DNA from: Bacteroidota bacterium
GTDB taxonomy: Bacteria; Bacteroidota; Ignavibacteria; SZUA-365
DNA: 36,475 nt
Assembly: GCA_003246455.1 (NCBI GenBank)
Contig: QKAF01000043.1
Coordinates: 1 to 36,475, forward strand
Direction of reading: 5' to 3'
In this document: piece by piece, positions 1 through 9,400 of the stretch
Layout of the letters: every line of letters begins with the position of its first letter
Numbering within the stretch: position 1 is the stretch's first letter
Made by a program: the position numbers and the translations under genes
Notes under the pieces: model-generated
Told to the model about the DNA's origin: nothing
Databases searched by the model: none
The model's input: the letters and a program-made list of their open reading frames with translations, nothing else

Positions 1-458
1 GGCGCGATGACGCCGCCGAGGTATACGCCGCGTTCGTCCACGACGTTGACCGTCGTAGCCGTACCGCAGTCGACTACTATCACCGGCGCCCCGTATCGCG
101 CTCGCGCGGCGAGCGCCCCGCAGTACCTGTCCGCACCCAGCGTTTCCATGCTCCGGTACACGGATGGGAAAAACGACGACGCGGCGGGACGCACCGCCGT
201 CAGCTCCGCTCCCGCGGCCTCGCGCACAAGCTGCGCGACCGCGTCTTCGCGGGACGGCACCACCGAACACAGACCGGCTTCCTCTACCCGCGCATCCCCG
301 CAGAGCTCCCGGAGCCGTTCGATCGCAGCGGGCTCCCGGAGCTCGTCATGAGAGAGCACCAGCGTCCCGCGCGCCTCAAGTCCCTCCATGAGGGCGATCC
401 TGCATGTGGTATTACCGAGAATGGCTGCGAGACGATATCCGGCGGCATCGACGGTCAT
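1..458 (-). CDS. coaX: Type III pantothenate kinase (CoaX), 5' part, cut by window edge
   Basis: This is the N-terminal 152 residues of a type III pantothenate kinase, which phosphorylates pantothenate in the first step of coenzyme A synthesis. Family marks are LGADRYCGALAAR (about residues 101-113) and VDCGTATTVNVVDERG, followed by YLGGVIAP at the window edge. These match the conserved GADR and phosphate-2 regions of the ASKHA fold. The ATG at 458 overlaps the rnr stop in an ATGA, so translation is probably coupled. Oddly, the first motif, normally DxGNT, reads AAILGNTT (residues 11-18), so its aspartate is replaced by isoleucine. The remaining C-terminal part lies outside the window. The family call is firm; catalytic competence is not. 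A Baf-type regulator is the main alternative reading. Confidence 0.88.
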   Translation of the reverse strand, partial: MTVDAAGYRLAAILGNTTCRIALMEGLEARGTLVLSHDELREPAAIERLRELCGDARVEEAGLCSVVPSREDAVAQLVREAAGAELTAVRPAASSFFPSVYRSMETLGADRYCGALAARARYGAPVIVVDCGTATTVNVVDERGVYLGGVIA

Positions 459-2611
459 CGACGCCCTCCGCCGCGTTTCCGCCCTTTTCCGCCCTTTCGG
501 TCGTTCTGCGCGTGCCTGTTGCCGCTGCCGGAACGCCCCGCGCCCGTTCCTCCGCGTTTCGCTCCGCTCGAACGCTTGCCGCCACGCCCTGATGCGTTTT
601 CGTCGTTCCTCACGCGTCCGCCGGACTGATCACTAGCATGTTCTCTGCCGCCCCCGCGTTCGTGGCCTTCGGCGATCGGCGCTTCGTTGTCCGCCAGAAC
701 AAAATCGATCTGCAGCTCGATGCTGTCGACCCGTGCCACCTGCACCCGCACGTGATCGCCGAGCCGATACCGCCGTCCGCTTCGCTGCCCCACCAGCTGA
801 AGGCGCGTCTTGTCGAAGTCGAAGTAATCGTCCATGCTGCGCACGTGCACCAGTCCCTCCACCAGCGTCGGATAAATCTCGACGTAGATCCCGTAGCGCG
901 TCACCCCGCTGATCACGGCATCGAATTCATCCCCCTCGTGCCGCTTCATGTACTCGACCTGCTTGATCTTGATCGACTCGCGTTCTGCCTCGACCGCCAG
1001 CCGCTCGCGGACGGAGCTCTGACGCGCTATGTCGCCGAGACGCTTGAGCGAAGGCGGACGCCCCTCACCGCCGCCGAAATACTGATGCAGCAGCCGGTGT
1101 ACGATGAGATCGGGATACCGCCGGATGGGCGAGGTGAAATGCGTGTAGTACTTGAATCCGAGCCCGAAGTGGCCGATGTTCTGCTCGCTGTACACCGCTT
1201 TCGCCATGGAACGGATGGTCACGTCCTGGACGACATCCTCTTCCGGACGCCCCCGCACGGTCTCGAGCATGCTCTGGAAGCTTTTCGAAGTGGTGTGGTC
1301 GAGCTGCACCCTGATCCCCAGGTGGCGGAGAAATTCCACCAGTTCCTGCGTTTTTTCAGGATCGGGAAGATCATGCACGCGGTAGATGAACGGACGCGGC
1401 GTTCCCTCGCCGCGCGCAACCTGCTGCGCGACGACACGGTTGGCCAGCAGCATGAATTCCTCGATCATCCGCATGCTCATCAGCCGCTTTTTCGGCACGA
1501 TGTCCACCGGGTAGCCGGTGTTGTCGAGAATGAATTTCACCTCGGGTACGCCGAAATCGACGGATCCTTCACGGAATCGCTTTTTCATCAGCATTCGCGC
1601 CATGCGCTCCATGGACTCGAGGGTCGCGGCGTGCGGTCCCTCCCCCGCATCGAGGATGCTTTGCACTTCCTCGTACGTGAAACGCTTCCGCGAGCGGATC
1701 ACCGACTTCGTCAGCACATGGTCACGGATGGCTCCCCGTGGCGAAACCGTCATCAGCACGCTGTAGGTGAGCCGGTCCTTGCCTTCCTTGAGGCTGCACA
1801 TGTGGTTGGAGAGGCGTTCGGGAAGCATCGGGAACACCCCGTCGACAAGATACACGCTCGTGCCGCGCCGCAGCGCCTCGCGATCGAGGGGCGTCCCTTC
1901 GGGCACGTAATGACTCACGTCGGCGATATGCACGCCGAGCTGATAGTTGCCTTCCGCATCGATCGACAGCGAGACGGCGTCGTCGAAATCGCGCGCATCC
2001 TCCGGATCGATGGTGAAACATTCCATGTCGCGCAGGTCCATGCGCCCCGCGAGATCCTTCGCTTCGAGATTTGCGGGAATCGCAAAGGCCTGCTCGTCCA
2101 CATCCTCCGGGAATTCGAGGCTGAGCCCGAAGCGGCGCGCAAGCGCGACCATTTCCACATCGGCGCGGCCGCGACGCCCGAGCACTTCGACAACTTCGCC
2201 CTCGAGCCCTTCGCTGCGGCCCCTTCTCGGAAGAAGGCGCACGACGACCTTGTCGCCGTCCTCGGCACCGCCGGTGGCATTCCGGGAAATCGCGATGTCG
2301 CCCTCGATGTCCCGGTCGTCGGGTTCGACGTAGGAGACGCGCCGGAATTCCTTGAACGCGCCGACGACCGTGCGTTCGAGCTTCTCCGGTTTTTCCGCGG
2401 CAGCTTCCGCCTGAGGCGTCATCCACCTGCTGTTTTTCAGCCGGACAATCAGTCCCTCCTGCTGCAGCGTCCGCAGGACGATCTTCAGCTGCTGATACTG
2501 CTCACCCTGTTTCGGCAGCTCCAGCTCCCTGGCGAGTTCCTTTGTCTTGAATGCTCTTCCGTCCTGGGCGGAGAGAAAGGTGAGTGTGCGATCGCGTAGT
2601 GTTTTATTCAA
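455..2611 (-). CDS. rnr: Ribonuclease R (RNase II/VacB family exoribonuclease)
   Basis: A 718-residue 3'-5' exoribonuclease that degrades structured RNA in the cytoplasm. Residues 1-64 look like the N-terminal winged-helix domain (TLTFLSAQDGRAFKTKELA onward), followed by cold-shock-type OB folds. The RNB catalytic core carries IDPEDARDFDDAVSL (residues 201-215), whose aspartates bind the catalytic magnesium. An S1 RNA-binding domain lies at about 570-655. The last 60 residues are rich in Gly, Arg and Lys, a disordered RNA-binding tail typical of RNase R. The start is TTG at 2611, because no ATG or GTG precedes the winged helix. It sits 2 nt after the tamB stop and overlaps coaX by 4 nt. Length and domain order fit RNase R rather than RNase II. 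Confidence 0.95.
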   Translation of the reverse strand: MNKTLRDRTLTFLSAQDGRAFKTKELARELELPKQGEQYQQLKIVLRTLQQEGLIVRLKNSRWMTPQAEAAAEKPEKLERTVVGAFKEFRRVSYVEPDDRDIEGDIAISRNATGGAEDGDKVVVRLLPRRGRSEGLEGEVVEVLGRRGRADVEMVALARRFGLSLEFPEDVDEQAFAIPANLEAKDLAGRMDLRDMECFTIDPEDARDFDDAVSLSIDAEGNYQLGVHIADVSHYVPEGTPLDREALRRGTSVYLVDGVFPMLPERLSNHMCSLKEGKDRLTYSVLMTVSPRGAIRDHVLTKSVIRSRKRFTYEEVQSILDAGEGPHAATLESMERMARMLMKKRFREGSVDFGVPEVKFILDNTGYPVDIVPKKRLMSMRMIEEFMLLANRVVAQQVARGEGTPRPFIYRVHDLPDPEKTQELVEFLRHLGIRVQLDHTTSKSFQSMLETVRGRPEEDVVQDVTIRSMAKAVYSEQNIGHFGLGFKYYTHFTSPIRRYPDLIVHRLLHQYFGGGEGRPPSLKRLGDIARQSSVRERLAVEAERESIKIKQVEYMKRHEGDEFDAVISGVTRYGIYVEIYPTLVEGLVHVRSMDDYFDFDKTRLQLVGQRSGRRYRLGDHVRVQVARVDSIELQIDFVLADNEAPIAEGHERGGGREHASDQSGGRVRNDENASGRGGKRSSGAKRGGTGAGRSGSGNRHAQNDRKGGKGRKRGGGRR

Positions 2612-2613
2612 TG

Positions 2614-5600
2614 TTAAAATGAGAACCTCTGAAGTATTTTAAGTTCCCAGACCGAATACTGCTGCGACTGCGTGGTGCTTTCGTAGGATTCGTTCAGGGT
2701 TTTGCGTGAGATCTGCACCATGAGATTGGTCCAGGGGATGCCCAGCACACGGCTCAGGGGAAAGTCCACCGACATGTTCGAACTCTCCAGATCGTTGATC
2801 TTCCCGTCGTAGGTGATGATGGCGCGGCCGATTTCGCTCGTCAGTTTCACCCGCGACTCCTGCGTCCCGAGTCCCGCGATATCCACCCGCTTGATGTACT
2901 CCTGCAGTCCCGCCCGATTGAGAAACTCCGTGGCCGCGCTCGATGCGAGCGAGGAGGCGATCTGGTTCAGCACCTCCGGAGACTTCTCGACGAGAGAACT
3001 CCGATCGCCTTCCGAACCGCTGACGTCTTTGGTGAACACCCCGAGCACGAGGAAGGAGACGACATCGGATTTCACGTCGCTGGCGCTTGCGACGGATTCT
3101 CCGTTGGGCTCGTCCCAGCGCAGGTCGTACCCGAGTTCCATTTTGTTTTTTGTCCCGGTGATCCGCACGGTGACGAAAACCTGGCGGCGAACCTGGGTGC
3201 GGGGATCGATATAGTAATCCGAATACACCGCGGTCAGATCGAGGTCGGGATTCTGCGGATCGCGCGTAAACCGGATCGATCCGCTCGCCGTCATCCGCTT
3301 CCCGAGAAACACGAAATAGGAATCGGGACCGAGCGTCACTTCGCCGACAAACTTGACCCCGCCGAAATTGTTCACCTTCAGATTATTGACGATGAGCTGC
3401 GCATTGAGTTCTTCCTGCAGCACGGAGAACGGAATCTCCAGCTGCAGCCGGCCCGTGGTGTTGAGCGTCAGATCGTACGCCAGGCCGTCCAGCACCGATC
3501 GCTGGGGCATGCGCGCCTCGGTACCGGTGCCGTTGGCCTGATCCGACAGCCGCGCAAACCGTCCGGCGGAAAGCGAACTGGTCACCTGTTTCGTCGTATC
3601 GTCGACGACCACGTAGGTGATATCGGTGTACTTGTTGACGGCGCCGCCCGACTGTTCGAGCGGGAACACGAGATTGCCTTCCTCGATGACGATGTCCCCG
3701 ATCAGCCGGGAGCGGTCGAGGCGTCCGCGGTAGCTCAGGGGCTGGTCACCGGTCGAAATGTACAGGTCTCCATACAGTGCCCGCATGGCGGAGCGGGATG
3801 CGAAGCGCAGCACTTTCAGGCGGCCGTTGACGGTAAGGTCGAATTCGCTGATACTGAACGCCTCGGTCGTGATGGTGCCGGTGGCGGCCAGCCGGCCGTC
3901 GCGCCAGTCGGTGGGAAGATTGGCCGCGGAGAGATCCACGATGCGAATGTCGCGGCCGACGGCCTCGATCCGCATGCCGAGATCGTACTCCATGTTGTTG
4001 AACAGGAATCTTCCCCGCGCATCGCTCAGCGTCATGAATCCGTTGAACGACGGGTTGCTGGCGGTACCCGTGACGGTCAGGTCGGCATTCGCGGTACCGG
4101 TCAGCGGCGAAAACAGCCCGAGGAATTCCTCGATCAGGGCAAGAGGGAAATCGCGCATCTGCATGCGAAGGTTCGCGGAGGATTCCGCGGGCGCATCCGT
4201 CTCCCCGTCGAAGGAAATCGATACGGGAATGCTTCCCGACACAAAGAAAACCTTTTCGTCCTTCCCCTGCGGGGTTTCATAGGTGAGTTCGGAATACAGC
4301 TCCATTTTATTGCTGCTGTAACGCGACTCGAGCACCACTTCGCCGAAATGCGCGCGCCTGTACCCGAGGCTGTCAATATAGACATCCGCCGCGAGCAGCG
4401 GCAGGTGGTCATCGCCGGAGAGCGTGGCCTCGACAAATCCGATCCCGGCGAAGCTCTCTCCGTCACGCGCCGCACTGCTGCCGGTAAGAAGGAATTCCAC
4501 TTCCCCGATATCGAGACTGTCGGCGTACACGGTGAAGTCATTTCGCCCGTCCAGCGAACGGGTTCCCGTCGCCGAAATGCGCATGGCGCCATTGGCCAGG
4601 TCGAACTGCCGGAGGGCTATCCCCGAGGAATCGAAGCGCAGCGAGATTTCCTTTTTATTCTGCCACGTCTCCCCGCGGTAGATCAGCTGCAGCACCGGCA
4701 CCGCGATCGCGAACGCATGCTGTTCGTATCGCGCTCCAAGCTGAATATCGACCTGGGCGAGCGTGTCGACCAGGCTCCGCAGGCGCAGTGTGGGAGCGCC
4801 GTCGCGCCAGTCGACCTGCAGCTGGGCCCGGCTCAGGCGCAACCCGTTGATGTTCAGGTCCGACACCGAAAGTCGCGTGTTCATTGCGAGCTGTTCGAGC
4901 GGATCGGTCAGCCGCAGGTCCTCCACGCCGTAGCTGCAGCGCACCCCCGCGGCGAGCCAGGTGCGGGCGCTGTCGACATAATAGAAATCGCTCAGGTTGA
5001 GTTCGCCCCCGATATCGAAACCGTTCAACCCGCCGGAAATGCTCCCCTGCCAGGTCCCGCGCACGAGAAAGGTCGAGGCGTCGAAGAACTTCGCGATGCG
5101 GTCCGGATTCTTGAGCGTCATGCTGTAGCGTACGTCCATGAACGCCGTTGTGTCTTCGTCCATCGCCAGGGACGCGCTTTCGGCTGCCGTGCCGGGGGAA
5201 CGGCGCCGGACGCTGCCCCCTGTGTCGGTGTCAGCGCTGCTGTCGGACTGCACGGAGAACGCGGACAGCGCGGCCGTGAGCGAATCGACCTGACGGGAGA
5301 GGTACCGACCGAAACGCGGAAGATCGAACTGCCCGACGAGCCGCGCGTCAGCGTACTGGGATTCGAGCAGCAGCAGCTCCGGTTCGCCGATCCTCTGCCG
5401 CAGCTCCAGACGGAACGTGTCCTGGTCGATGCTGAGTCCCTGCAGCCGTGACGGCGAGAATGCCACTTCAATGCCTCCCGAGAGGGTGGAGAGATCCACA
5501 CCGTCTCCGCGGGCTTTGAGCGCGAAGGTCAGATCGCTGGACATTTCGTCGTCGTCGAGAATTTTCGCGAGATCGAGTTTCCGCGCATCGGCCGAGAGCC

Positions 5601-7206
5601 GGAATCCGGTGATGCTGTCGGGCTGGAAGCTCATGCCTCCCTCGGCGGCGATCGCACTCCCGCTGAGCGCGGAACGGAGATCGAAGGTGAGGCTGTCTCT
5701 GCGTATGTCCATACTGAGCGTGAGCGCGTTCGCAAGGTACCGCTGATAGCGCGTGGAATCTGCCTGCAGGTTCACGACCGCCGTCATCTTGCCCAGGCGG
5801 GTTCCCTGCCCCTTGATGGACGCCTGCAGGTTGAGGTCGCTCCGCAGCTTCGCATTGCCGAGCACGCTCTGCAGGTCGATGCCGCGTGTTCGGATCATTC
5901 CTTCGTATGCCAGCTCTTCCCCGGTCACGTCGAGGGTGATGTTCCCGGCAGCGGCACCGGCGTCGCTTTCCATGTCCATCGCCGCCTTGAACTGCAGGGG
6001 CCGGCCGTGGAACTCGATCTGGGAGAATCGGGCCGTCCCGAGTCCGGAAACGTCCATGATGGGGATACCCGGAAGGATCAGCGGCACATCCGCTCCGTGA
6101 ATGGCGGAATTGTCGGAACGGACATCGATGGTCATATCCACGCCGTCGAGGATGCGGCGAAGCGTCCCGCTGAATGTGAGCGTGCTTTCGAGGGCTTCGA
6201 GCTGCAGGTGCTTGATGTTGAGTTCGTCAAGCGTGCCTTCCGCATCCACTTCGAGCGCCGCAGTGCCGCCGAGGATATCGAGCGACGGGAGAAAGTACTG
6301 CAAATCGCGGGCATCAACCGACGGTGCGTCGAGACTCAGATCCATGCGCATGCGGCGGAGCGTTTCCGTATCGAGGCCGCCGAGCAGATCCCCGCCGGCA
6401 GCGGCGGCACTGAAGATGAAGGACGACCGCCCGGTCTGAATCGACAGCCCCTGCACCGAAGCGAAATCCTTTTCGAGCAGGATATCTCCCGAAAGGTTGC
6501 GCATCGAAACGTCGCCGAACACGTTGTACCACGATCCCTGGTTGATCGAGAGCGATTTTCTGTCCGGGGCGATCACCGCGGAAAGCGCGAGATTGAGATG
6601 ATCGAGCTGCATGTGCCGGGCATCGAGCCGATCACGGCGAAGAGGTCCCGGTGTCGTGGAATCGAAGACCAGCACCGTTGCATCGAGGAGGCGGATATTC
6701 TCCACGACGATGGTCCAGTCGAACGTCGATGACGAGGTATCCTCCTCGGTGGGTTTGATCAGCGTGCTGAGGTTCCAGTCCCGTCCCTGCCCCTTTGTGA
6801 TCGATATGCGCGGCGCATTGATCGTCAGCTCGTTGATGGTGATGCGTTTCCACGGAGCGCTGAAAAGATCATACCGCAGCACGATGCTCTCGATGTCCGC
6901 GACGGTTCCACTCGTATCGGTGAGCGTCACCCCACGGAGCTTCCAGCCGGCAAACAGGTTTCCTTCGATGGATTCGATATTCAGGTGGGCATTGAGCGAT
7001 GACTCCGTGGCGTCGATGATGATTCCGCGAAGCATCGACCGGAAGGTTTCCGTCTCCGAAAAACCGACGACACCGGCGAGGAGGACGACGAGTCCGAGCC
7101 CGGTGAACACGATCAGGCGCAGGAGACGCATCCCGAGGGAGCGCTTGCGCCCGGGCGCGGGAGTGTCAGTGTTCGTTTTTACAGTATCGCTCAATGATGG
7201 TCGCAA
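2614..7206 (-). CDS. tamB: TamB-like translocation and assembly module protein (DUF490/AsmA-like)
   Basis: A very long (up to 1530 residues) envelope protein with one N-terminal membrane anchor (residues 27-48, LLRLIVFTGLGLVVLLAGVV). The rest is repetitive beta-rich sequence, ending in a DUF490/TamB C-terminal domain (about 1150-1530) that finishes with a beta-strand-like aromatic end (LKILQRFSF). TamB-type proteins bridge inner and outer membranes and serve outer-membrane protein assembly or phospholipid transport. The longest reading starts at TTG 7206, overlapping rfaE2 by 41 nt. The ATG at 7131 (MRLLRL) would leave a 34-nt gap and still keep the membrane anchor. Neither has a clear ribosome binding site, so the start is uncertain. 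No tamA/BAM-fold gene is adjacent. Neighbours are LPS heptose genes upstream and rnr 2 nt downstream. Confidence 0.88.
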   Translation of the reverse strand: MRPSLSDTVKTNTDTPAPGRKRSLGMRLLRLIVFTGLGLVVLLAGVVGFSETETFRSMLRGIIIDATESSLNAHLNIESIEGNLFAGWKLRGVTLTDTSGTVADIESIVLRYDLFSAPWKRITINELTINAPRISITKGQGRDWNLSTLIKPTEEDTSSSTFDWTIVVENIRLLDATVLVFDSTTPGPLRRDRLDARHMQLDHLNLALSAVIAPDRKSLSINQGSWYNVFGDVSMRNLSGDILLEKDFASVQGLSIQTGRSSFIFSAAAAGGDLLGGLDTETLRRMRMDLSLDAPSVDARDLQYFLPSLDILGGTAALEVDAEGTLDELNIKHLQLEALESTLTFSGTLRRILDGVDMTIDVRSDNSAIHGADVPLILPGIPIMDVSGLGTARFSQIEFHGRPLQFKAAMDMESDAGAAAGNITLDVTGEELAYEGMIRTRGIDLQSVLGNAKLRSDLNLQASIKGQGTRLGKMTAVVNLQADSTRYQRYLANALTLSMDIRRDSLTFDLRSALSGSAIAAEGGMSFQPDSITGFRLSADARKLDLAKILDDDEMSSDLTFALKARGDGVDLSTLSGGIEVAFSPSRLQGLSIDQDTFRLELRQRIGEPELLLLESQYADARLVGQFDLPRFGRYLSRQVDSLTAALSAFSVQSDSSADTDTGGSVRRRSPGTAAESASLAMDEDTTAFMDVRYSMTLKNPDRIAKFFDASTFLVRGTWQGSISGGLNGFDIGGELNLSDFYYVDSARTWLAAGVRCSYGVEDLRLTDPLEQLAMNTRLSVSDLNINGLRLSRAQLQVDWRDGAPTLRLRSLVDTLAQVDIQLGARYEQHAFAIAVPVLQLIYRGETWQNKKEISLRFDSSGIALRQFDLANGAMRISATGTRSLDGRNDFTVYADSLDIGEVEFLLTGSSAARDGESFAGIGFVEATLSGDDHLPLLAADVYIDSLGYRRAHFGEVVLESRYSSNKMELYSELTYETPQGKDEKVFFVSGSIPVSISFDGETDAPAESSANLRMQMRDFPLALIEEFLGLFSPLTGTANADLTVTGTASNPSFNGFMTLSDARGRFLFNNMEYDLGMRIEAVGRDIRIVDLSAANLPTDWRDGRLAATGTITTEAFSISEFDLTVNGRLKVLRFASRSAMRALYGDLYISTGDQPLSYRGRLDRSRLIGDIVIEEGNLVFPLEQSGGAVNKYTDITYVVVDDTTKQVTSSLSAGRFARLSDQANGTGTEARMPQRSVLDGLAYDLTLNTTGRLQLEIPFSVLQEELNAQLIVNNLKVNNFGGVKFVGEVTLGPDSYFVFLGKRMTASGSIRFTRDPQNPDLDLTAVYSDYYIDPRTQVRRQVFVTVRITGTKNKMELGYDLRWDEPNGESVASASDVKSDVVSFLVLGVFTKDVSGSEGDRSSLVEKSPEVLNQIASSLASSAATEFLNRAGLQEYIKRVDIAGLGTQESRVKLTSEIGRAIITYDGKINDLESSNMSVDFPLSRVLGIPWTNLMVQISRKTLNESYESTTQSQQYSVWELKILQRFSF

Positions 7207-7654
7207 TAATGTTTGTCGAAGAACGGCCCACTGTCAGGGGAATGGTGCGCACAGTTCCGCCCGCCGCCTCGACTTCGATGCGGCCGACGATATCTTCGAG
7301 TGCATAATCACCGCCCTTGATCAGAACATCGGGCAGAAGCTCTGAAATGAGCACATGAGGTGTATCTTCATCAAATATCACGACATAATCAACAGACGCC
7401 AGCGCCGCCAAAACGGCTGCCCGGTCTTCCTCCGGCACGATCGGCTTTTTCGCGCCTTTCAGGCGCCGGACGCTCGCATCGCTGTTGAGTCCGACGACCA
7501 TGGCGTCACCCTGCGCACGGGCGTCGCGAAGGTACTCGCAGTGTCCGCGGTGAATGATGTCGAACACCCCGTTGGTGAAGACGAGCCGCCGGCCTTCCGC
7601 ACGGAACTGCGCGCGAACGGCCTTCATCTCTTCCAGCGTGCAGAGCTGTCCCAT
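7166..7654 (-). CDS. rfaE2: D-glycero-beta-D-manno-heptose 1-phosphate adenylyltransferase
   Basis: A 162-residue cytidylyltransferase-fold enzyme that makes ADP-heptose from heptose 1-phosphate for the LPS inner core. FTNGVFDIIHRGHCEYL (residues 26-42) holds the HxGH nucleotide-binding motif (HRGH, 35-38). VGRSSTNIIATI near the C-terminus is the S-S-T-x-x-I type motif of this family. Its length equals the C-terminal half of E. coli HldE, so the two activities are separate proteins here. The ATG at 7654 overlaps the rfaE1 stop by one base (TGATG). A plain glycerol-3-phosphate cytidylyltransferase is unlikely given the adjacent kinase. Confidence 0.94.
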   Translation of the reverse strand: MGQLCTLEEMKAVRAQFRAEGRRLVFTNGVFDIIHRGHCEYLRDARAQGDAMVVGLNSDASVRRLKGAKKPIVPEEDRAAVLAALASVDYVVIFDEDTPHVLISELLPDVLIKGGDYALEDIVGRIEVEAAGGTVRTIPLTVGRSSTNIIATIIERYCKNEH

Positions 7655-8661
7655 CAGTCGAGCACTCCCAGGCGTCCGAGCGCGGCGTCATACAGCATGT
7701 CGCGATCGACCGGAACGATGCCGACTTCCTCGCAGACGAGACCGCCCGCGAAATTCGCGATATGCGCCGCTTCGTTCATATCCGCACCGCCCGCCATCGC
7801 GACGGCCAGCGTCGCAATCACCGTGTCGCCGGCTCCCGAAACGTCCGCGACCTTGCGGGCTTTCGTCGGCACACGCGTGATGCTGTCGTCATTCTGGAGC
7901 AGCAGCATCCCCTTCTCGCCGAGTGTCAGCAGGACATGCTCGCAGCCGAGCCGCTGCCGCAGCGCGCGCGCGGCATCCGCGAAACTGTTTTCATCGCTCA
8001 GTCGGAGCTTCAGCGCGTCTTCGGTTTCCTTGCGGTTGGGTTTGAAAACGGTCACCCCCCTGTATTCGAAGAAATTGCTGTACTTCGGATCCACGAGCAC
8101 CGGGATCCCGTTCCGCTCCGCGAGTTCGATCACCTGACGGATGAGGTCCGGCCCGATAACGCCCTTGTTGTAATCCTGAAGGATGATGATGTTGATCGAA
8201 CTGAGATGATTCTCCAGCCGGTCGATCAGCTTTCGCGCGGTATCTTCGCTGACATGCTGCCTGTTCTCATAATCGATGCGCGCGACATGCTGGCTGCCGG
8301 CGATGATGCGCGTTTTTACCGTGGTCGGGCGGGTGGCGTCCTCGATCAGGAAATCCGTAATGATCCGTTCCCGATCCAGAATGCCGCGCAGTTCATTGGC
8401 GGTGGTGTCGCTGCCGACCACGCCGAACAGGACCGGTACGGCTCCGAGACTCCGGATATTCAGGGCGACGTTCGATGCGCCGCCGAGGTGGTTACTTTCG
8501 CTGAGCACATCCACCACGGGCACCGGCGCCTCGGGCGAGATGCGCGTGACGCTTCCCCAGATATATCGGTCGAGCATCACGTCCCCGATCACCGCGACGA
8601 AGCGGTTCTGGATCTGTGAGAATATTTCGTGCAGGCGATTTTCGTTGAATTGCATGGTCAT
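7654..8661 (-). CDS. rfaE1: D-glycero-beta-D-manno-heptose-7-phosphate kinase
   Basis: A 335-residue PfkB/ribokinase-family kinase that phosphorylates heptose 7-phosphate at C1, the step before the rfaE2 product. The substrate region GDVMLDRYIWGSVTRISPEA (26-45) and HLGGASNVALNIRSLGA (58-74) are characteristic of HldA/HldE kinases. DVSGAGDT (273-280) carries the anion hole and the catalytic base D279. VLVDPK (188-193) and FKPNRKE (206-212) are further PfkB marks. The start at 8661 overlaps the upstream hydrolase-like gene by ATGA; an ATG two codons later (8655) is an alternative. No epimerase (hldD) or phosphatase (gmhB) gene is in the window. Confidence 0.95.
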   Translation of the reverse strand: MTMQFNENRLHEIFSQIQNRFVAVIGDVMLDRYIWGSVTRISPEAPVPVVDVLSESNHLGGASNVALNIRSLGAVPVLFGVVGSDTTANELRGILDRERIITDFLIEDATRPTTVKTRIIAGSQHVARIDYENRQHVSEDTARKLIDRLENHLSSINIIILQDYNKGVIGPDLIRQVIELAERNGIPVLVDPKYSNFFEYRGVTVFKPNRKETEDALKLRLSDENSFADAARALRQRLGCEHVLLTLGEKGMLLLQNDDSITRVPTKARKVADVSGAGDTVIATLAVAMAGGADMNEAAHIANFAGGLVCEEVGIVPVDRDMLYDAALGRLGVLD

Positions 8662-9395
8662 TGGTTTCGGAAGAACTTGTTGATTTGATTCCAGGCTGTA
8701 TTCGTATTGACCTTGTGGTGATCGGGATGCTGGGGATTGAAGAAAAAGCGCCGGGCCTCCTTGTAATAGAAGACGTGCATCCGCTTACCCCGTTCCATGC
8801 ACAACTCACGCATGGCGTTCACGTCACTCAGGCTGCAGTCCGGGTCGAACTGCGCCGTATTGAGAAGAAAGCGGCATTGCGCATCGAGCAGCCGGCGCAG
8901 CGCTGCCGCGCCGCCCGTCGGGTAGAAAAGCACCGCACCCTTGTAAAAGGGAAAACGCGCGATGACCTCCATCGCGATATTCGCGCCGACATCGAATCCG
9001 AGCAGCATGACCCGGCCGTCACACCCGCGTTCATTGATGAGTTCGACGGCAAGGGCCGTGACCAGCGGGACGTCGGAGGAGTCGATCGCCGCTTCGGGGA
9101 GCACGTTGAACGGCTGCTCCGGTGCGGAATGCAGCGGCAGCGCGTACGCGCGAAAACCGAGCGTCGCGAGCACCCTGAGCGTCGCACGCACGTTGTCCTG
9201 CAGTCCGTAGCGGTCGCTGAGGACGATGACCACGGGACGCACCGCGCTGACTTTCGGGAGGGCGTATTCCACGCGCACCGAATCCGATGCCAGCCGGATC
9301 CACCTGGCACGGACAGACGGTACCTGCCCAACGCATGCCGCGCCGGTCAGTCCGAAAATGAGCAGGCTGAGGAGATAGCGTTTTATCCGTGCCAT
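8658..9395 (-). CDS. Exported dienelactone-hydrolase-like alpha/beta protein with altered catalytic residues
   Basis: A 245-residue protein with an N-terminal export signal (residues 1-21, KRYLLSLLIFGLTGAAC) and an alpha/beta-hydrolase domain of the dienelactone hydrolase type. VVIVLSDRYGLQDNVRATLR (56-75) and RVMLLGFDVGANIAME (128-143) fit the fold. The nucleophile elbow G-x-Nuc-x-G reads GFDVG, giving Asp135 where the family has Cys or Ser. The C-terminal stretch YYKEARRFFFN (210-220) has Arg216 where a His is normally found in the AGHGF-like motif. It may therefore be inactive, or use a different mechanism. The ATG at 9395 was chosen because the upstream TTG (9410) would lie in the terminator's T-run. 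It overlaps rfaE1 by 4 nt, so it belongs to the heptose operon, but its role there is unknown. Confidence 0.72.
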   Translation of the reverse strand: MARIKRYLLSLLIFGLTGAACVGQVPSVRARWIRLASDSVRVEYALPKVSAVRPVVIVLSDRYGLQDNVRATLRVLATLGFRAYALPLHSAPEQPFNVLPEAAIDSSDVPLVTALAVELINERGCDGRVMLLGFDVGANIAMEVIARFPFYKGAVLFYPTGGAAALRRLLDAQCRFLLNTAQFDPDCSLSDVNAMRELCMERGKRMHVFYYKEARRFFFNPQHPDHHKVNTNTAWNQINKFFRNQ

Positions 9396-9400
9396 AAGAG

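Noticed and set aside
638-2599. A 653-codon open frame on the plus strand opposite rnr
   Set aside because: It is the mirror of a well-supported RNase R gene; its translation is rich in His, Arg and Asp as expected from antisense of GC-rich code and shows no domain.
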